Source: Megalopta genalis (Eukaryota; Arthropoda; Insecta; Hymenoptera; Halictidae). Taken from it: 64,000 bases of DNA. A program made the position numbers and the translations under genes. A model generated the notes under the pieces. That model saw only the letters and a list, made by a program, of their open reading frames with translations. It made no database searches and was not told the DNA's origin. Where the stretch lies: contig NC_135014.1 in NCBI RefSeq assembly GCF_051020955.1, positions 27,393,221 to 27,457,220 of the forward strand, given 5' to 3'. Of this stretch, positions 19,833 through 30,564 are shown in pieces (position 1 is the stretch's first letter; each line of letters opens with the position of its first letter).

Positions 19833-21206
19833 TAGACAATCTCAAAGTTCCCGCAGTTATTTCGACTGTCGGGGAGATGAATTTTTGTCGCGTAACTTTA
19901 GAACCGCTGTGAAAAAAACGAAAGCTTGTTTGCTTCGCAAAGAAGTATTGAACGTCTGTAAAAATTGCTTCATAAAGGCAAGATACGAAAGAGGATCGTG
20001 TTATTCGCAATGTTGGCAGAAAACCTGGTGGAAAATCATCGGAGAGAATGTTCGAACCGAATTGGCCCGGTTAAATGTGCTGTCTTTTCGACAGCGGCGG
20101 TTTATTTTCCGACGAAATTTTTAATACGGCGAAATCCTGCGGGATCTCCTCTTCGAATCGTAGCTCCGTGAAACAACGTATCGATCGTTAAACGGGGAAC
20201 GAAGGTTGAATTTAAACTAACATGTATAAATCGTTTCTCATAGAATTCTGCTTCGTTTTGGGTCCACTGATATCGGGGCTGTTTGCATTTGATATCGACG
20301 ATTTCAATAAAACCGTAAAAGCTCGCTGCCGAAATGGAATTAAAACAGTTTTCGAGCCGCGATTGCGATAGTTTCGTTCCTCCTTTGTCGGGCCGCCTTT
20401 TGGAACGTACAAATAATTACGAATTTGTACCGCGTTTCCCGTGAGAACATTTCAATAATAATTTCGCCGAAAATGCGTGTCGAGATTCGATTAAATGTTG
20501 CGAAAATCGCGCAAGCGACGATTTTTTAAAGAATTTTCGTACGCATCGCCTATGTAAGTCGCAATTTGAGCACGCGCGAGCGATGAAATTTCGACGCGTG
20601 TTTTCGCGAAGAAACTGTTATTTATTATTCATGCTTGTGCGATAGATTAATTTCGTGTTTCATCGAGAAAAACATCGTGTACGCCGGTAATGGCGGTACA
20701 CGCGGCCATGCGGAACGTTTCGAATACTTTGCATACATTCCTCCGTGCTCCTTTATGCCCTGGTCGATGGAGAATGATGAAGATACTCGTCTGTAAGGAA
20801 CCGGCAACGTGGCTCGTAAGTAATACCTTAGGGTCCCCCAATTTAGGGACACCAACATCAAAAGTTCCAGCTGAAGTTCCGCCTGTGTAGGATACTCTGT
20901 GCCTCGGGTAGCGTTATAGCGAACGCGGAGTTCCTTCGTCCAAAAAATTTACATCGCCGCTCTAATTTCTTCGCGAAACTTAGATTGCAGAAAATCACTT
21001 TATTCCGTAATGCACGCGATCTTTGCGCGCAAGATACTCTTCCGACTTTCGGACAGAAATTAAAAAATATACTTTCACGATGTCGGAGGAAAAAACGTTT
21101 CATTAGTTACATAAACCAGCATTTATTCTTATAAAAATTGACTGCTATAGGAGCAACGAAGGTACGATGAATCGGTCGAATAACAATCAGATGGTAATTC
21201 AACGAG
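19833..21206. other. Non-coding sequence, nothing recognised
   Basis: Several chance frames (19819-20124 plus, 20858-21103 minus) have no exon boundaries or domains. No repeat was identified. Confidence 0.5.
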
Positions 21207-21208
21207 TA

Positions 21209-21409
21209 CAGTAATGTCTCCCTTACTGACGCTCAGATTGTCCCCAAAACTGGAGATACGATTATTCGAGCTTTTTGGCTCGCTTTTATAGTTATAAATT
21301 GTCAACAAGTATAAAAAGCGAGCCGCAAGGCTCGAATAATTCGCGTCTCCACTTCCAAAATTGTCTATTTCAGTGCAGAATTTCGGCGACAATTAGGGAG
21401 ACATTACTG
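21209..21409. mobile_element. Family A MITE, complete ends, arm deletion
   Basis: It starts CAGTAATGTCTCCCTTACTG and ends TTAGGGAGACATTACTG, with TA at 21207-21208 and 21410-21411. The left arm jumps from CCCCAAAACTGGA to GATACGATTATTCGAGC, losing about 20 bp. The centre is a strong palindrome (TGGCTCGCTTTTATA against TATAAAAAGCGAGCC). The minus-strand frame 21129-21392 runs through the element and is not a gene. Confidence 0.92.
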
Positions 21410-21411
21410 TA

Positions 21412-21898
21412 CAATTTTACGTTCGGTTAATTAATAGATCCGGTTCGAGACTGCCGGTGTAATATTTTCTTTCGTATCGCGGGCTTTCAACGAGGGAGAC
21501 AATCTCGACGCGTCTATCCCCGATTTTATTGAAATTGAACACGAAGGCGGAACGTTGAAAAATGTTTGGCACGTATCATTTAATAGAGTGACATACATGC
21601 TGAAGGCACGGAAATGGCTCTCAAAATTGCGGGTGAAAAACGTGATGCAGAATCTTGGAAACCGTCGCGGCTGATAGAAAAGTTGACGCCGCGAAATAAT
21701 ACCGTGAAAATTCCTGCGGGAGTAATTACACGATAAATTTATAGATTCGACGTTTAAAAGATTGCCTGTATATTTTATTTTATAGCGACGGCATTGCCAA
21801 TAGATTCGTTGAAAGCCGTCTACATGTATTCTAGTAATATATTATTTCCAGTACTAGAATTATATTATTAATATATTATTTTTATTTTTATTTATTAA
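21412..21898. other. Non-coding sequence
   Basis: Nothing recognised apart from increasing AT content before the pentanucleotide array. Confidence 0.5.
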
Positions 21899-22275
21899 AT
21901 ATATTATATTATATTATGTTATATTATATTATATTATATTATATTATATTATATTATATTATATTATATTATATTATATTATATTATATTATATTATATT
22001 ATATTATATTATATTATATTATATTATATTATATTATATTATATTATATTATATTATATTATATTATATTATATTATATTATATTATATTATATTATATT
22101 ATATTATATTATATTATATTATATTATATTATATTATATTATATTATATTATATTATATTATATTATATTATATTATATTATATTATATTATATTATATT
22201 ATATTATACTATACTATATTATATTATACTATACTATATTATATTATATTATATTATATTACATTATATTATATA
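21899..22275. repeat. Long ATATT pentanucleotide array
   Basis: Roughly 75 nearly perfect copies of a 5-bp unit (ATATT/TATAT register). A few TATAC variants are clustered near the right end (about 22205-22240) and one G variant lies near the left end (21918). Three units make five codons, giving a Tyr-Ile-Leu repeat in the frame at 21916-22587, which should not be read as a protein. Confidence 0.97.
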
Positions 22276-22782
22276 TATAAATATATATATGGCTTGTCAA
22301 CGTCACGAACGATAACGATTCATCGGTTCTCCCTAGATCGACAAATATTAAATTATTGCCGGATTTATTGGTTAAACCGGACAATGAGCACAATCGCGGT
22401 CTACGGCATTTTTCAGCGGATACAAATAGGTTCATATCAATTGGTAAGATTTCCGAGATTGGGATGCGGTAATGGAGATAGAAAGCAGCGCGGCGGAGAA
22501 ATGTTCAACTGCAGCTACTCGCGAAACGGGGTCATCCGAACGCATGAGAATACCACTTCTTATTCTTCAATTACTGTGGTTTTATAGTTCCCTTTCTTTC
22601 GCTCGCTCTCGAATGAGGGATGAATCCTTTTTCTAGTTCCGCAATTCTATATTTCGTTCGAGAATTCCTTTTTCCTTTTCAAGCACAGAGATGACATTCT
22701 TAAATTTTAACTATTATATACCGCCTTTTTTACCGACTCCGACGATTATTTTGTAAAATCATATTTTATAATATAATAATTT

Positions 22783-22816
<34 letters not shown>

Positions 22817-24300
22817 GTAATAATAATAATAATAATAATGATAATAAGGCTTTACCTTCGCAAAGCCTTCTGAAAGCCGAGATTACGGCATCGACGGCAT
22901 CGTTTGTACGAATAAATTGCACGGATTCGATGTAAAAATTGAATCTCGTCAAAGTAGCAACATCGGAAACGAAAGGATTAACTTGGTAACGGGTAAAAAG
23001 ATTTGCGATGAAACGAATTACTTTTACGATTCGAAACTTCGTGCCGAAAGAGATGCCCGAAAATCGCTTTCGTAGCCGTTCGGCCAGAAGCTCCCCTTAA
23101 TGATTTCATCAATCACCGAGAGCTAACAAACTCAGCTACCGTTCGGCTATCATGCCGAGGGTTCTACCAGTTAAACCGACGCCGACGCGCACCATCGGCG
23201 AAACGGCGAAGCTGTTACATCTGTTTCAATTTTAAAAAACCATGGTATTAATTCGTCACCGGACGGTTTGACGTAACTTCCACCAACTAATATGGCTCAA
23301 TCTAAATCGATCCGTATTCCAATTTATTGCGAGTGGCAGATTGCACGTGTGGCGGCTCGTGAATGACGCAACGCGCGGATATTAAAAAAAAAAAGGGAGA
23401 AAAAAGGGAAAACTATATGTACCCCCGCCGACGAACACATACACGCGTGTCCCTCTGTGCGCGCGCGCGCCTACATACGTGTGTGTATCGCTCGGTGCTA
23501 TTTACACGGAGCAGTTTTCGCAACAATCGTAGCAATCGAGTCCTCCCACGAGGCGCGTCATACGCCGAAACGAAACGCGGCTGTTTATTTACATATAGAT
23601 GCTCGCGCGCGCGTGCGCCACCTCTCTCTATATACATATGCATATGTACATAGGTACGTATACTATCCATGTATGTACATGCATGCAGTATTTAAATTCC
23701 CGCGGAGTATAACATTTGTGGCCGAAATGAAACAACGGCCAAGGGAAAAAAGCCGGGCTAACAAGTGAGTACACGACTTCGACCGGATTTTCCGACGGCG
23801 CCGCTTACACTTACGTTGTTTAAAGCTGCATTTTTTTATCGAAACGTTCGGCCCGGCCCGCGTACGTTTCCGTTTAATGAGAAACGGGACGCGCCACCGT
23901 CCCGTTCAGATAATTACAATCGAACTGGAGATGCGAATCGTTGGAAAAAGTATAGCCAATTTTAGAGTACGCGTTCGCTGATTCGAGAAAATAGTGCCGC
24001 TAATTCATCGATTATAGGGAATCGAACCTTCGCGCTCGTGATTGGATAATAGACGAATTAAACGGTCAGGGGACGCGATAAACTTGCCACACTTTAGGTT
24101 CAACGTAATATTCGATGCTGTTCAATTTGTGTTTTGTAACAGTCTGTATGAATTAAGTGTTTCGCGTTTGATTAGAAAGAAACGACAAGATTTATCGTAA
24201 CGATTCCTGTCGAACTTATTAAATTACTGAAATAATCGGTGCAAAGATTCTGCGTATTAATGAACTAGTAACTCCAGCTGTAACTTATAATGTTATTAAA
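22276..24300. other. Non-coding sequence with AAT, CG and TATG microsatellites
   Basis: An AAT microsatellite lies at about 22783-22848. Alternating GCGCGCGCGC and GTGTGTAT occur at about 23455-23490. CATATG/TATGTACAT units occur at about 23630-23690. No gene supported. Confidence 0.6.
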
Positions 24301-24304
24301 TTAA

Positions 24305-24386
24305 CCGTTCGGCTGCTGACGTATTTTTTTATAATGAGAAGAGCGATATAAGAAGAGCGCGACAGCGCTCCTCAGCAGTCAAACGG
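24305..24386. mobile_element. Very short TTAA-flanked inverted-repeat element (82 bp)
   Basis: TTAA occurs at 24301-24304 and 24387-24390. The ends are CCGTTCGGCTGCTGA and TCAGCAGTCAAACGG, inverted complements at 13 of 15 positions. The interior includes AGAAGAGCG repeated twice and a GAGCGCG/CGCGCTC-like core. It fits a piggyBac-type MITE by target and symmetry, but it is very short and its ends differ from D1/D2. Confidence 0.65.
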
Positions 24387-24413
24387 TTAATTAAAGTGAT
24401 TATATTAATTAGA

Positions 24414-24497
24414 ATCATTAGAATAATCAGATAATTAAAACTAATTATAAATAATGATTATATATATTAAAATTAATTATCTAATTATTCTAATGAT
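24414..24497. repeat. AT-rich inverted repeat with 24-bp arms
   Basis: The left arm (24414-24437) and right arm (24474-24497) are complementary at 23 of 24 positions, around a 36-bp loop. It lies just after the 82-bp TTAA element. Confidence 0.85.
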
Positions 24498-27200
24498 ATA
24501 ATGTTATTATATATATAATAAATATATATAATAAATAATAATATTACAGAGGGAGAATTCGAATAGAAACGAATTTCCGTCGCTAATAATCATTGTTACG
24601 CGTTCGAGGCAATAAATCAAAAATCTACAATGAAAACGCTGGCGCTTGGCCGCACGACGGTTTTCCTAAAAATGACTTTTTTCCCGGAGAGAGCTAACAG
24701 CGCGTTCTCGCGCGACGATATATTTACGAGCAACGTTCCCGTGACGCTTCATTTGAGTTCGCGACGCGGCGCGACGCGATCGATGAATGTTTTGATAACG
24801 CCGAACGAGATTAATATTGGCCGGCCCCGTGATTTCACGTCCGTCGACGTATTATCTGTTAAGCCCCGAGATAGCCCCGCCCGATATTTATGAACAGCTT
24901 CGAACGATTTCATAATGTTTCGTCGAGGTTCACTTTTCCGATCGTTAAACGGCCCCCGCGGAAGTATTATTTACGAACGGGGGGCCGTGCGCGCACGTGC
25001 ACGTAACACGGACCCAACCGCCGACGATCTAAGATCCTCGCTGTAATGATCGGGACGACCGGCCGGCCGAGCTTAAGAGGCTGAATAACCGCTTCTGTCG
25101 GTGAAACCGCGAAGATGAGTGGCTGGATCCCCTATTCCTCTACCGATTGTGCACCGTTCTCCACCGTGGCCAGTGCCCGGCGCTATTCTACGGATAAAGA
25201 TGGAACGGAGGGCGGGGACCATAAATTTCCAAGGTATTGATACTTAGAAAGGATCCACAGATTTTCTTTCACTCGTTTTCGGTTTTTCATTGTCCTCCCA
25301 CGTTTCCACGGCGCACCCCGCAACTGGATTTCCGGCGAGATTTCCGTGCACGGAAACCGCGTTTGTTGTTGCTGGCTGCCCGCGGCGTTAATTTGACAAT
25401 GCAATTTATTCTTTGTACTCTCTTGCTTCGAAACTGGAAACGTAATTATCTTGCTTTGGCCCAGGTATCTTCGGATTCTCTTCGGGATCTCTTTTCTTTT
25501 CGCGGAGAGGATCGATCCTTCCGCCGGATTTCGGCGTCTTTCGAGAAATGCACAATATGGTCTTTTAGAGAACCGTAGAAACGTCTATGAGCAATGTTCG
25601 GTTGAAACTTAGAGTTGTTTTTGTGTTATAATCGATCGCTGAAGCGCGCGAGGCTCGGCGCGCGGTTTTTTATTTTTGAAAACGCAGGAGAAGTTGATAT
25701 ATTTTTCAGTAGATCGAGGGAATTCTTTTTGGCACGTTCGTGAGCTGATTAATCAATTATTATCGCGCTAACTTCATAAGCAATTTGATGGATTCGATGG
25801 TTAAATTAGGAATAAAGCAACACCGTGCACGAGTGTAATAAAAATCTACGCGTGGACGTTCAAATTTCAAGATAAATGTGCGGACATTTTAAAACGACAC
25901 GAAAAGGAAGGAACTTCTTTGTTAAAGTTTTCTGAAAAATCTATATATATACATAAACCTATATCTTTCGACGATCGACTAAAACAGCTTCGCAGAGTAG
26001 TGCGATCAATTGCATTATCGCGCTTGTCACGGTGGAAATTCGGGGCGCGCGATATTAAATTAAAAACACGGTAAAACCATGTAAAACGTGATTAAACTCT
26101 CCTTTCGCGAATGCATGATGTGTCACAGTCCAATTAAATCGTCCGTAATGCGTACTTCAGTGCCCGAGCGCGAAGCGATCCTCGATCGATTAACAAATAT
26201 TCAATTAATTCACGAGTCCCGTCGCTGAAACGAGCGCGTATTAATCGTAATCCTTAAAGAGCACGTTTCACTTTTGTCCCCAATTGATTAAACATAGATG
26301 ATCCGATGATCTTCGGCAGCTGCTCGCGATCGAGTTCAAGCATTCCGCCGAATCGAGAAACAATTGCGCGTGAGCGCGCGCATACAACAAAGACCGAAAT
26401 CGTCGCGAAGCTTGATCCCAATCGTAAAGTTTTCAATATGAATTTGCGGGGGCGTGTTTGACGAGCCGTAACGACTTCATCGTAATTAATCCGAACACGC
26501 GTGTTCCTTCTTTTCCCCTATTTAATTCTAGTTACTTGCCGAGTCCGCGCGACTCCCGTCGTTCTTTATTGCGCGTTCTATCTGCTCGTTAATTTCCATA
26601 TTAACGCGGGCTGTTTGGCCGAGCACGCGTTTTCACATTCGAATATCATACGGCTAATTAGTGAACTCTAAATGGTGCTGACGATTTAATGAACAATAAA
26701 TTTTTAACTTTCGCCGGGCGTCCGTTCCGCGGCGCGGCGCGGCGTCGCGGATATGGATTTCGACGGGGCGCCGGATTAATGCGGTTAACGTAATTAATGC
26801 GGGTGGATCCGGAACGGGGTTGGCCGACCGAGGGGCATGCTAAATGGGCCGTGCTTTTTATACCGAAATTAAGCGAATTACTCTTTTCTCCATCTCCGGA
26901 ACGGATAAACTCGGCCACTATATTAATTAGTTCGCCGGAGGAGAGAGGCTTCGCGTTCTCTCTTCACCGTCGCCGGGACAATAACCGGGCCGGACTTAAT
27001 TGAAAGTTCCGATGATTCATGGACACCGAGACAATTTTTCGCGAGAACTTCAGCAACTCCCGTGCATCGTTGCATCAAAGAATCATTTCGGCCCCATTCT
27101 TCCCACGGAAATGGGATATCGGGCTTACTATCTTAAAAAGTTTGTTATCGAACTCCGCCGATGTACAAGTTCCTTTATAAAGTAGGCGTGCGGCCGCGCG
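24498..27200. other. Non-coding sequence, nothing recognised
   Basis: The AT-rich tail of the previous repeat continues to about 24545. CpG-rich patches occur at about 24960-25080 and 26710-26830. Frames such as 24630-24893 and 25237-25578 lack exon boundaries or domains. Confidence 0.5.
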
Positions 27201-27234
27201 CGTTCGTTCGTTCGTTCGTTCGTTCGTTCGTTCG
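27201..27234. repeat. CGTT tetranucleotide microsatellite
   Basis: Eight uninterrupted CGTT units. Confidence 0.95.
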
Positions 27235-27489
27235 ATCAACGTTTTATCGAGTGCGGGGATGGTTTATCGAAATGAAATTGGAAACTTTTGTGTTTCGTTG
27301 TCTCGGTCGGTTCCCGCGTCCCGTTCGTTTACGAGCCGAGCGCATCGCGCGCTACCCTAACCCGCGCGAGAACTCCAAATTGAAAGATAGTGCATGAACG
27401 TGCAACGCTATTTTGTTTCTCGTCTTGGAGAATCGATCGTCGAAAGCGATATCTTTATCGACCGACATCAATTGCAAACGACAGGAAAA

Positions 27490-27810
27490 ATAAACATAAA
27501 ATATAAATATGAAAAATCTAAATATAAGATATAAATATAAAATGTAAATATGAAATATAAATATAAGATATATAAATATAAAATATAAATAAGAAATCTA
27601 AATATAAGATATGAATATAAGATCTAAATATGAAATCTAAATATAAGATATAAATACAAGATCTAAATATGAAATCTAAATATAAGATATAAATATAAGA
27701 TATAAATATAAAATATAAATATGAAAAATAAATATAAGATATGAATATAAAATATAAATATGAAATCTAAATATAAGATATAAATATAAAATATAATATT
27801 TATCATATAT
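27490..27810. repeat. Imperfect AT-rich array of ATATAA/ATCTAA units
   Basis: About 320 bp built from interchangeable 8- to 12-bp units such as AAATATAAATATG, AAATCTAAATATAAG and AGATATAAATATA. The unit order is irregular and no single fixed period dominates. The Tyr/Leu/Ile minus-strand frame at 27676-27897 reflects the repeat. Confidence 0.88.
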
Positions 27811-28790
27811 AAATCGCGCACACGACGCAGAAATATTTTCGAACCTTTTCATAATTATTTCGATGCATGCTAGGAGACATTTCGCAGCTAACAGCAATTT
27901 ATCCGACGGCTAACTTGGATATTGTGTAGGGAATTTTCCGTACTCGAAATCGAATGGCAATTTAGAAACTAAAACCGTGGAGATTATTTGTTCGAGTGTG
28001 TCGATGGAAGAAGGACTTCGCGAAATTGGGTTGAATGCCTCTAAGTTGCTCGGAGTAATAGTCACTTATAGACTGTAATTTCAGCTCAAAGCGACTTTAG
28101 ATTGCTTCGCCACTTGTACAATCGCTTCGGTATTTTAATTCCGAGAAAACTTGAGACTCGATGACTTTATGCCTCGTTAATTGGCGCGCGCCTCGGGGCG
28201 CGCCTAGAACTAAGCAATTTACATTCGAAATTAGTTAAAAATCGCGCAAACTACGAAGTCGCGGAGTTCTCGGGAACCCGATCGAACGTCGCTGTCCCTC
28301 ACTGCAACATTTTCCTTCGCGAGAAGATCGATAATGATCGACAGACAACGTATAATTTAATCCGAATCAAAGGATTCTTCGAACAATTTTCCTTTTCTCT
28401 ATGACCTAGATCAAAAGGGAACTCGAAACAGAGATTTTTAGCATAATTTCACGACGTGTTTTCTTTACTTTAAAATTACTTTCTCAGTATTTCTACGTTT
28501 CGTACAGATTCTCGTAATTTCTCCGATAACAAATCCGCTGTTCTTGCTTCAGTTAACGAGTTGCTACGTTTCTTATCAAGCTGCTGCTTTTCTCCGACGA
28601 ATGTTTCGTTCATTGGTGTGCTCTGCTCGTTACAAAAATATATTATAACGAGATCAGAGGAAATATGTAGGTTATCGAGTTCAATCAAATTACCAAACTG
28701 ATCTCAATAAATTTGTAATCAACGATGATCTATTTACCTTGACGTAGAGCTCTTCGATCTTTCTATTTCGCGACACTTATATCCCACCAT
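27811..28790. other. Non-coding sequence, nothing recognised
   Basis: The minus-strand frame at 28476-28688 (70 codons) has a fairly protein-like composition. It has no splice context or recognisable motif, so I leave it unannotated. Confidence 0.45.
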
Positions 28791-28811
28791 TTATCGTTTA
28801 CGGGAACCAAT

Positions 28812-28838
28812 CTCTTACCTGAAACAAAATAAAGTGCT
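28812..28838 (-). other. Candidate recursive splice site (minus strand)
   Basis: On the minus strand a pyrimidine-rich run, CACTTTATTTTGTTTC, ends in AG (28820-28819) and is followed with no gap by GTAAGAG (28818-28812). An acceptor abutting a consensus donor is the layout of recursive splice sites in long insect introns. The strand agrees with the exon-like frame at 14332-14218, which also ends in a minus-strand donor. Sequence alone cannot show use. Confidence 0.4.
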
Positions 28839-28844
28839 GTTAGA

Positions 28845-29000
28845 GGTCTTTAAGACGTCCTCAAGACGTTCAGAAGCTGGCACAAAGAACGCCCCGTTAG
28901 TGACGTCTAGAGGACAGCACAAAGACGTCTTTAAGACTCGCAGTTTTGCAACGCGAGACCTTCGGAGGACGTTTCTGGGGCGCTTAAGACGTCTTAAAAA
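28845..29000. repeat. Cluster of diverged AAGACGTC motifs
   Basis: GACGTC occurs four times in about 150 bp (near 28853, 28900, 28925 and 28988). Most are embedded in AAGACGTCTT or AAGACGTCCT, with further variants AAGACGTTC and AAACGTCTTT. Spacing is irregular. It resembles an eroded minisatellite or a cluster of palindromic binding sites. Confidence 0.6.
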
Positions 29001-29428
29001 ACGTCTTTGCGCTTTCCGGGTCGGAGAGCGTGTCCGCCACGAGGTAAGATAAGGTGGAAGACAGCTGATTGCAAGCAGCAATAGGCCCGGAGGTCAGAGG
29101 TCGACGGCAATAGGTCGGAGGACTCGCGTATTCCCCAGCACCTGACAGCGGTATGCCTTGAATACCAAGGCCGCGAAAGCGCTATCAATTGGCCTAATAC
29201 CACAGGACCGTCCGGACACCTAGGACAGGAGGACTGGGTGTTATAAACCTCGCCGACTCTAGCAGTCAATTCCCAGGCCTCGTCGTCCAGGACATCGGAT
29301 CCCCGACATCGTCGTTCCGTGACTGCGCGCGCGGTCGAGGCTACGGTGAATCCTTCCGTGATGAAATTCAATCCGTTTTCCGGTTCGTGTTGGCACCGCT
29401 AAAAAAGTGTGGATCCTGAGATCGAAGG
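29001..29428. other. GC-rich block of unknown origin with an open minus frame
   Basis: This block contains a minus-strand frame of 125 codons (28994-29371) with motifs such as SSCPRCPDGP and less arginine bias than most frames here. A plus-strand donor-like GAGGTAAGA is at 29041-29049. I recognise no domain. It could be eroded transposon sequence or chance; the evidence is too weak to call a gene. Confidence 0.35.
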
Positions 29429-29455
29429 GGGAGAGAGAGAGAGAGAGAGAGAGAA
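29429..29455. repeat. GA microsatellite
   Basis: Uninterrupted GA dinucleotides following GGGG. Confidence 0.95.
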
Positions 29456-29692
29456 GAGGGTCGGAACTAAAAGAGGAAGCGATCGGAAAAGTTACAGCCT
29501 TAAAATTTTAACGAGTCCCGCGCGCGTTTCGAGTCGTCGGATCGTTCGGCGGTGAAACCATTCAGCGAAAAAGTTCCGGAGCCCGTTCCTCGGCGGTGAG
29601 GACCCGCGCCGGTGATAACAATGCCCGTAGAAAACGAATAAGATCTTGTCGAAAAAAAAAATCGTGGGAACAACGCTTCTCTTGACATAACC

Positions 29693-30040
29693 GGGCACGG
29701 TCAAATTTACATGAAATCCGTACGCTTGAATTTACAGGGTTCAGTCTTGTTCTTTTTTACGCGTCAGTGCCCCGATGACTGTGCACGGTTAAATTTACAA
29801 GACTCGGCCTTGCTCTTTTTTGCACGACAGTGCCTCGATGACTGGGCACGGTTAAATTTACAAGACTCAGCCTCGCTCTTTTTTGCACGACAGTGCCTCG
29901 ATGACTGGGCACGGTTAAATTTATAAGACTCAGCCTCGCTCTTTTTTGCACGACAGTGCCTCGATGATTGTGCACGGTTAAATTTACAAGACTCAGCCTT
30001 GCTCTTTTTTGCATGACAGTGCCTCGAGGCGAAGCCTCAT
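29693..30040. repeat. 63-bp tandem array, about five units
   Basis: GGTTAAATTTA recurs at 29787, 29850, 29913 and 29976, exactly 63 bp apart, with a diverged first unit at 29693. Units also share GACTCAGCCT, GCTCTTTTTTGCACGACAG and TGCCTCGATGA. Because 63 is 21 codons, frames stay open on both strands (29711-29926 plus, 29757-30014 minus). The periodic peptides are artefacts. Confidence 0.93.
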
Positions 30041-30297
30041 CTCGACAGACCAGGATAGATTTGAACGTTATAATATCCTCCTTTATTTATTCGCGCATAC
30101 TATTCACATAGTACAAGCAATTAGTTGCACGATGCGTATAATAATTACACGTCTTTCGCTGCTTTTAGCAACGATAAAACGAGAATTCGAACTCGAGTTC
30201 CGTAAGTCTCGAGTCACTTCTCCGAAGGAGAAGTTGTCCCGTGCGTTTAAAACTTACACGCGCTGGCGCCCGAATCGATGTAAATTTAACCGTGCAC
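29693..30297. mobile_element. Inverted-ended 605-bp unit containing a 63-bp array
   Basis: The left boundary GGGCACGGTCAAATTTAC (29693-29710) has an inverted match, GTAAATTTAACCGTGCAC, at 30280-30297. The latter is the exact complement of the repeat-unit start GTGCACGGTTAAATTTAC at 29970-29987. Between them lie the 63-bp array and about 240 bp of unique sequence that includes a perfect hairpin CTTCTCCGAAGGAGAAG. I could not find a convincing target duplication, so superfamily is unassigned and the transposon interpretation is tentative. Confidence 0.5.
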
Positions 30298-30465
30298 CGC
30301 TGTACAGGAGAGGGGGGCGCTTCGAGAGGATATCGGCGGGGGTCGGTAGCGAGGTAACGACGTAACAAGTCTTCTACGTGGTCCTAATTCGAACAACGCT
30401 AAAACGATAGGTTATAGTGCGCACTTGTGCAAGTCCGCGCGGGAACGCCGCAGAGCCCGCTGGGT

Positions 30466-30466
<1 letters not shown>

Positions 30467-30562
<96 letters not shown>
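30467..30562. repeat. Long GA microsatellite
   Basis: Almost 100 bp of GA dinucleotides with a few AAAG/GATAG interruptions at about 30517-30530. GAGA-type repeats can bind GAGA-factor-like proteins in insects, but nothing here shows that role. Confidence 0.95.

Positions 30563-30564
<2 letters not shown>

Noticed and set aside
21916..22587. 223-codon Tyr/Ile/Leu-repeat frame
   Set aside because: It is a translation of the ATATT microsatellite plus a short chance extension.
23140..23190. Possible tRNA-like segment (GAGGGTTCTACC)
   Set aside because: No A box, no cloverleaf pairing and no acceptor stem could be built.
30260..30282. CTGGCGCCCGAA resembling a retroviral primer-binding site, suggesting an LTR element
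   Set aside because: Only about 11 bases match, the rest of the primer complement is absent, and no paired long terminal repeats or polymerase frames are seen.
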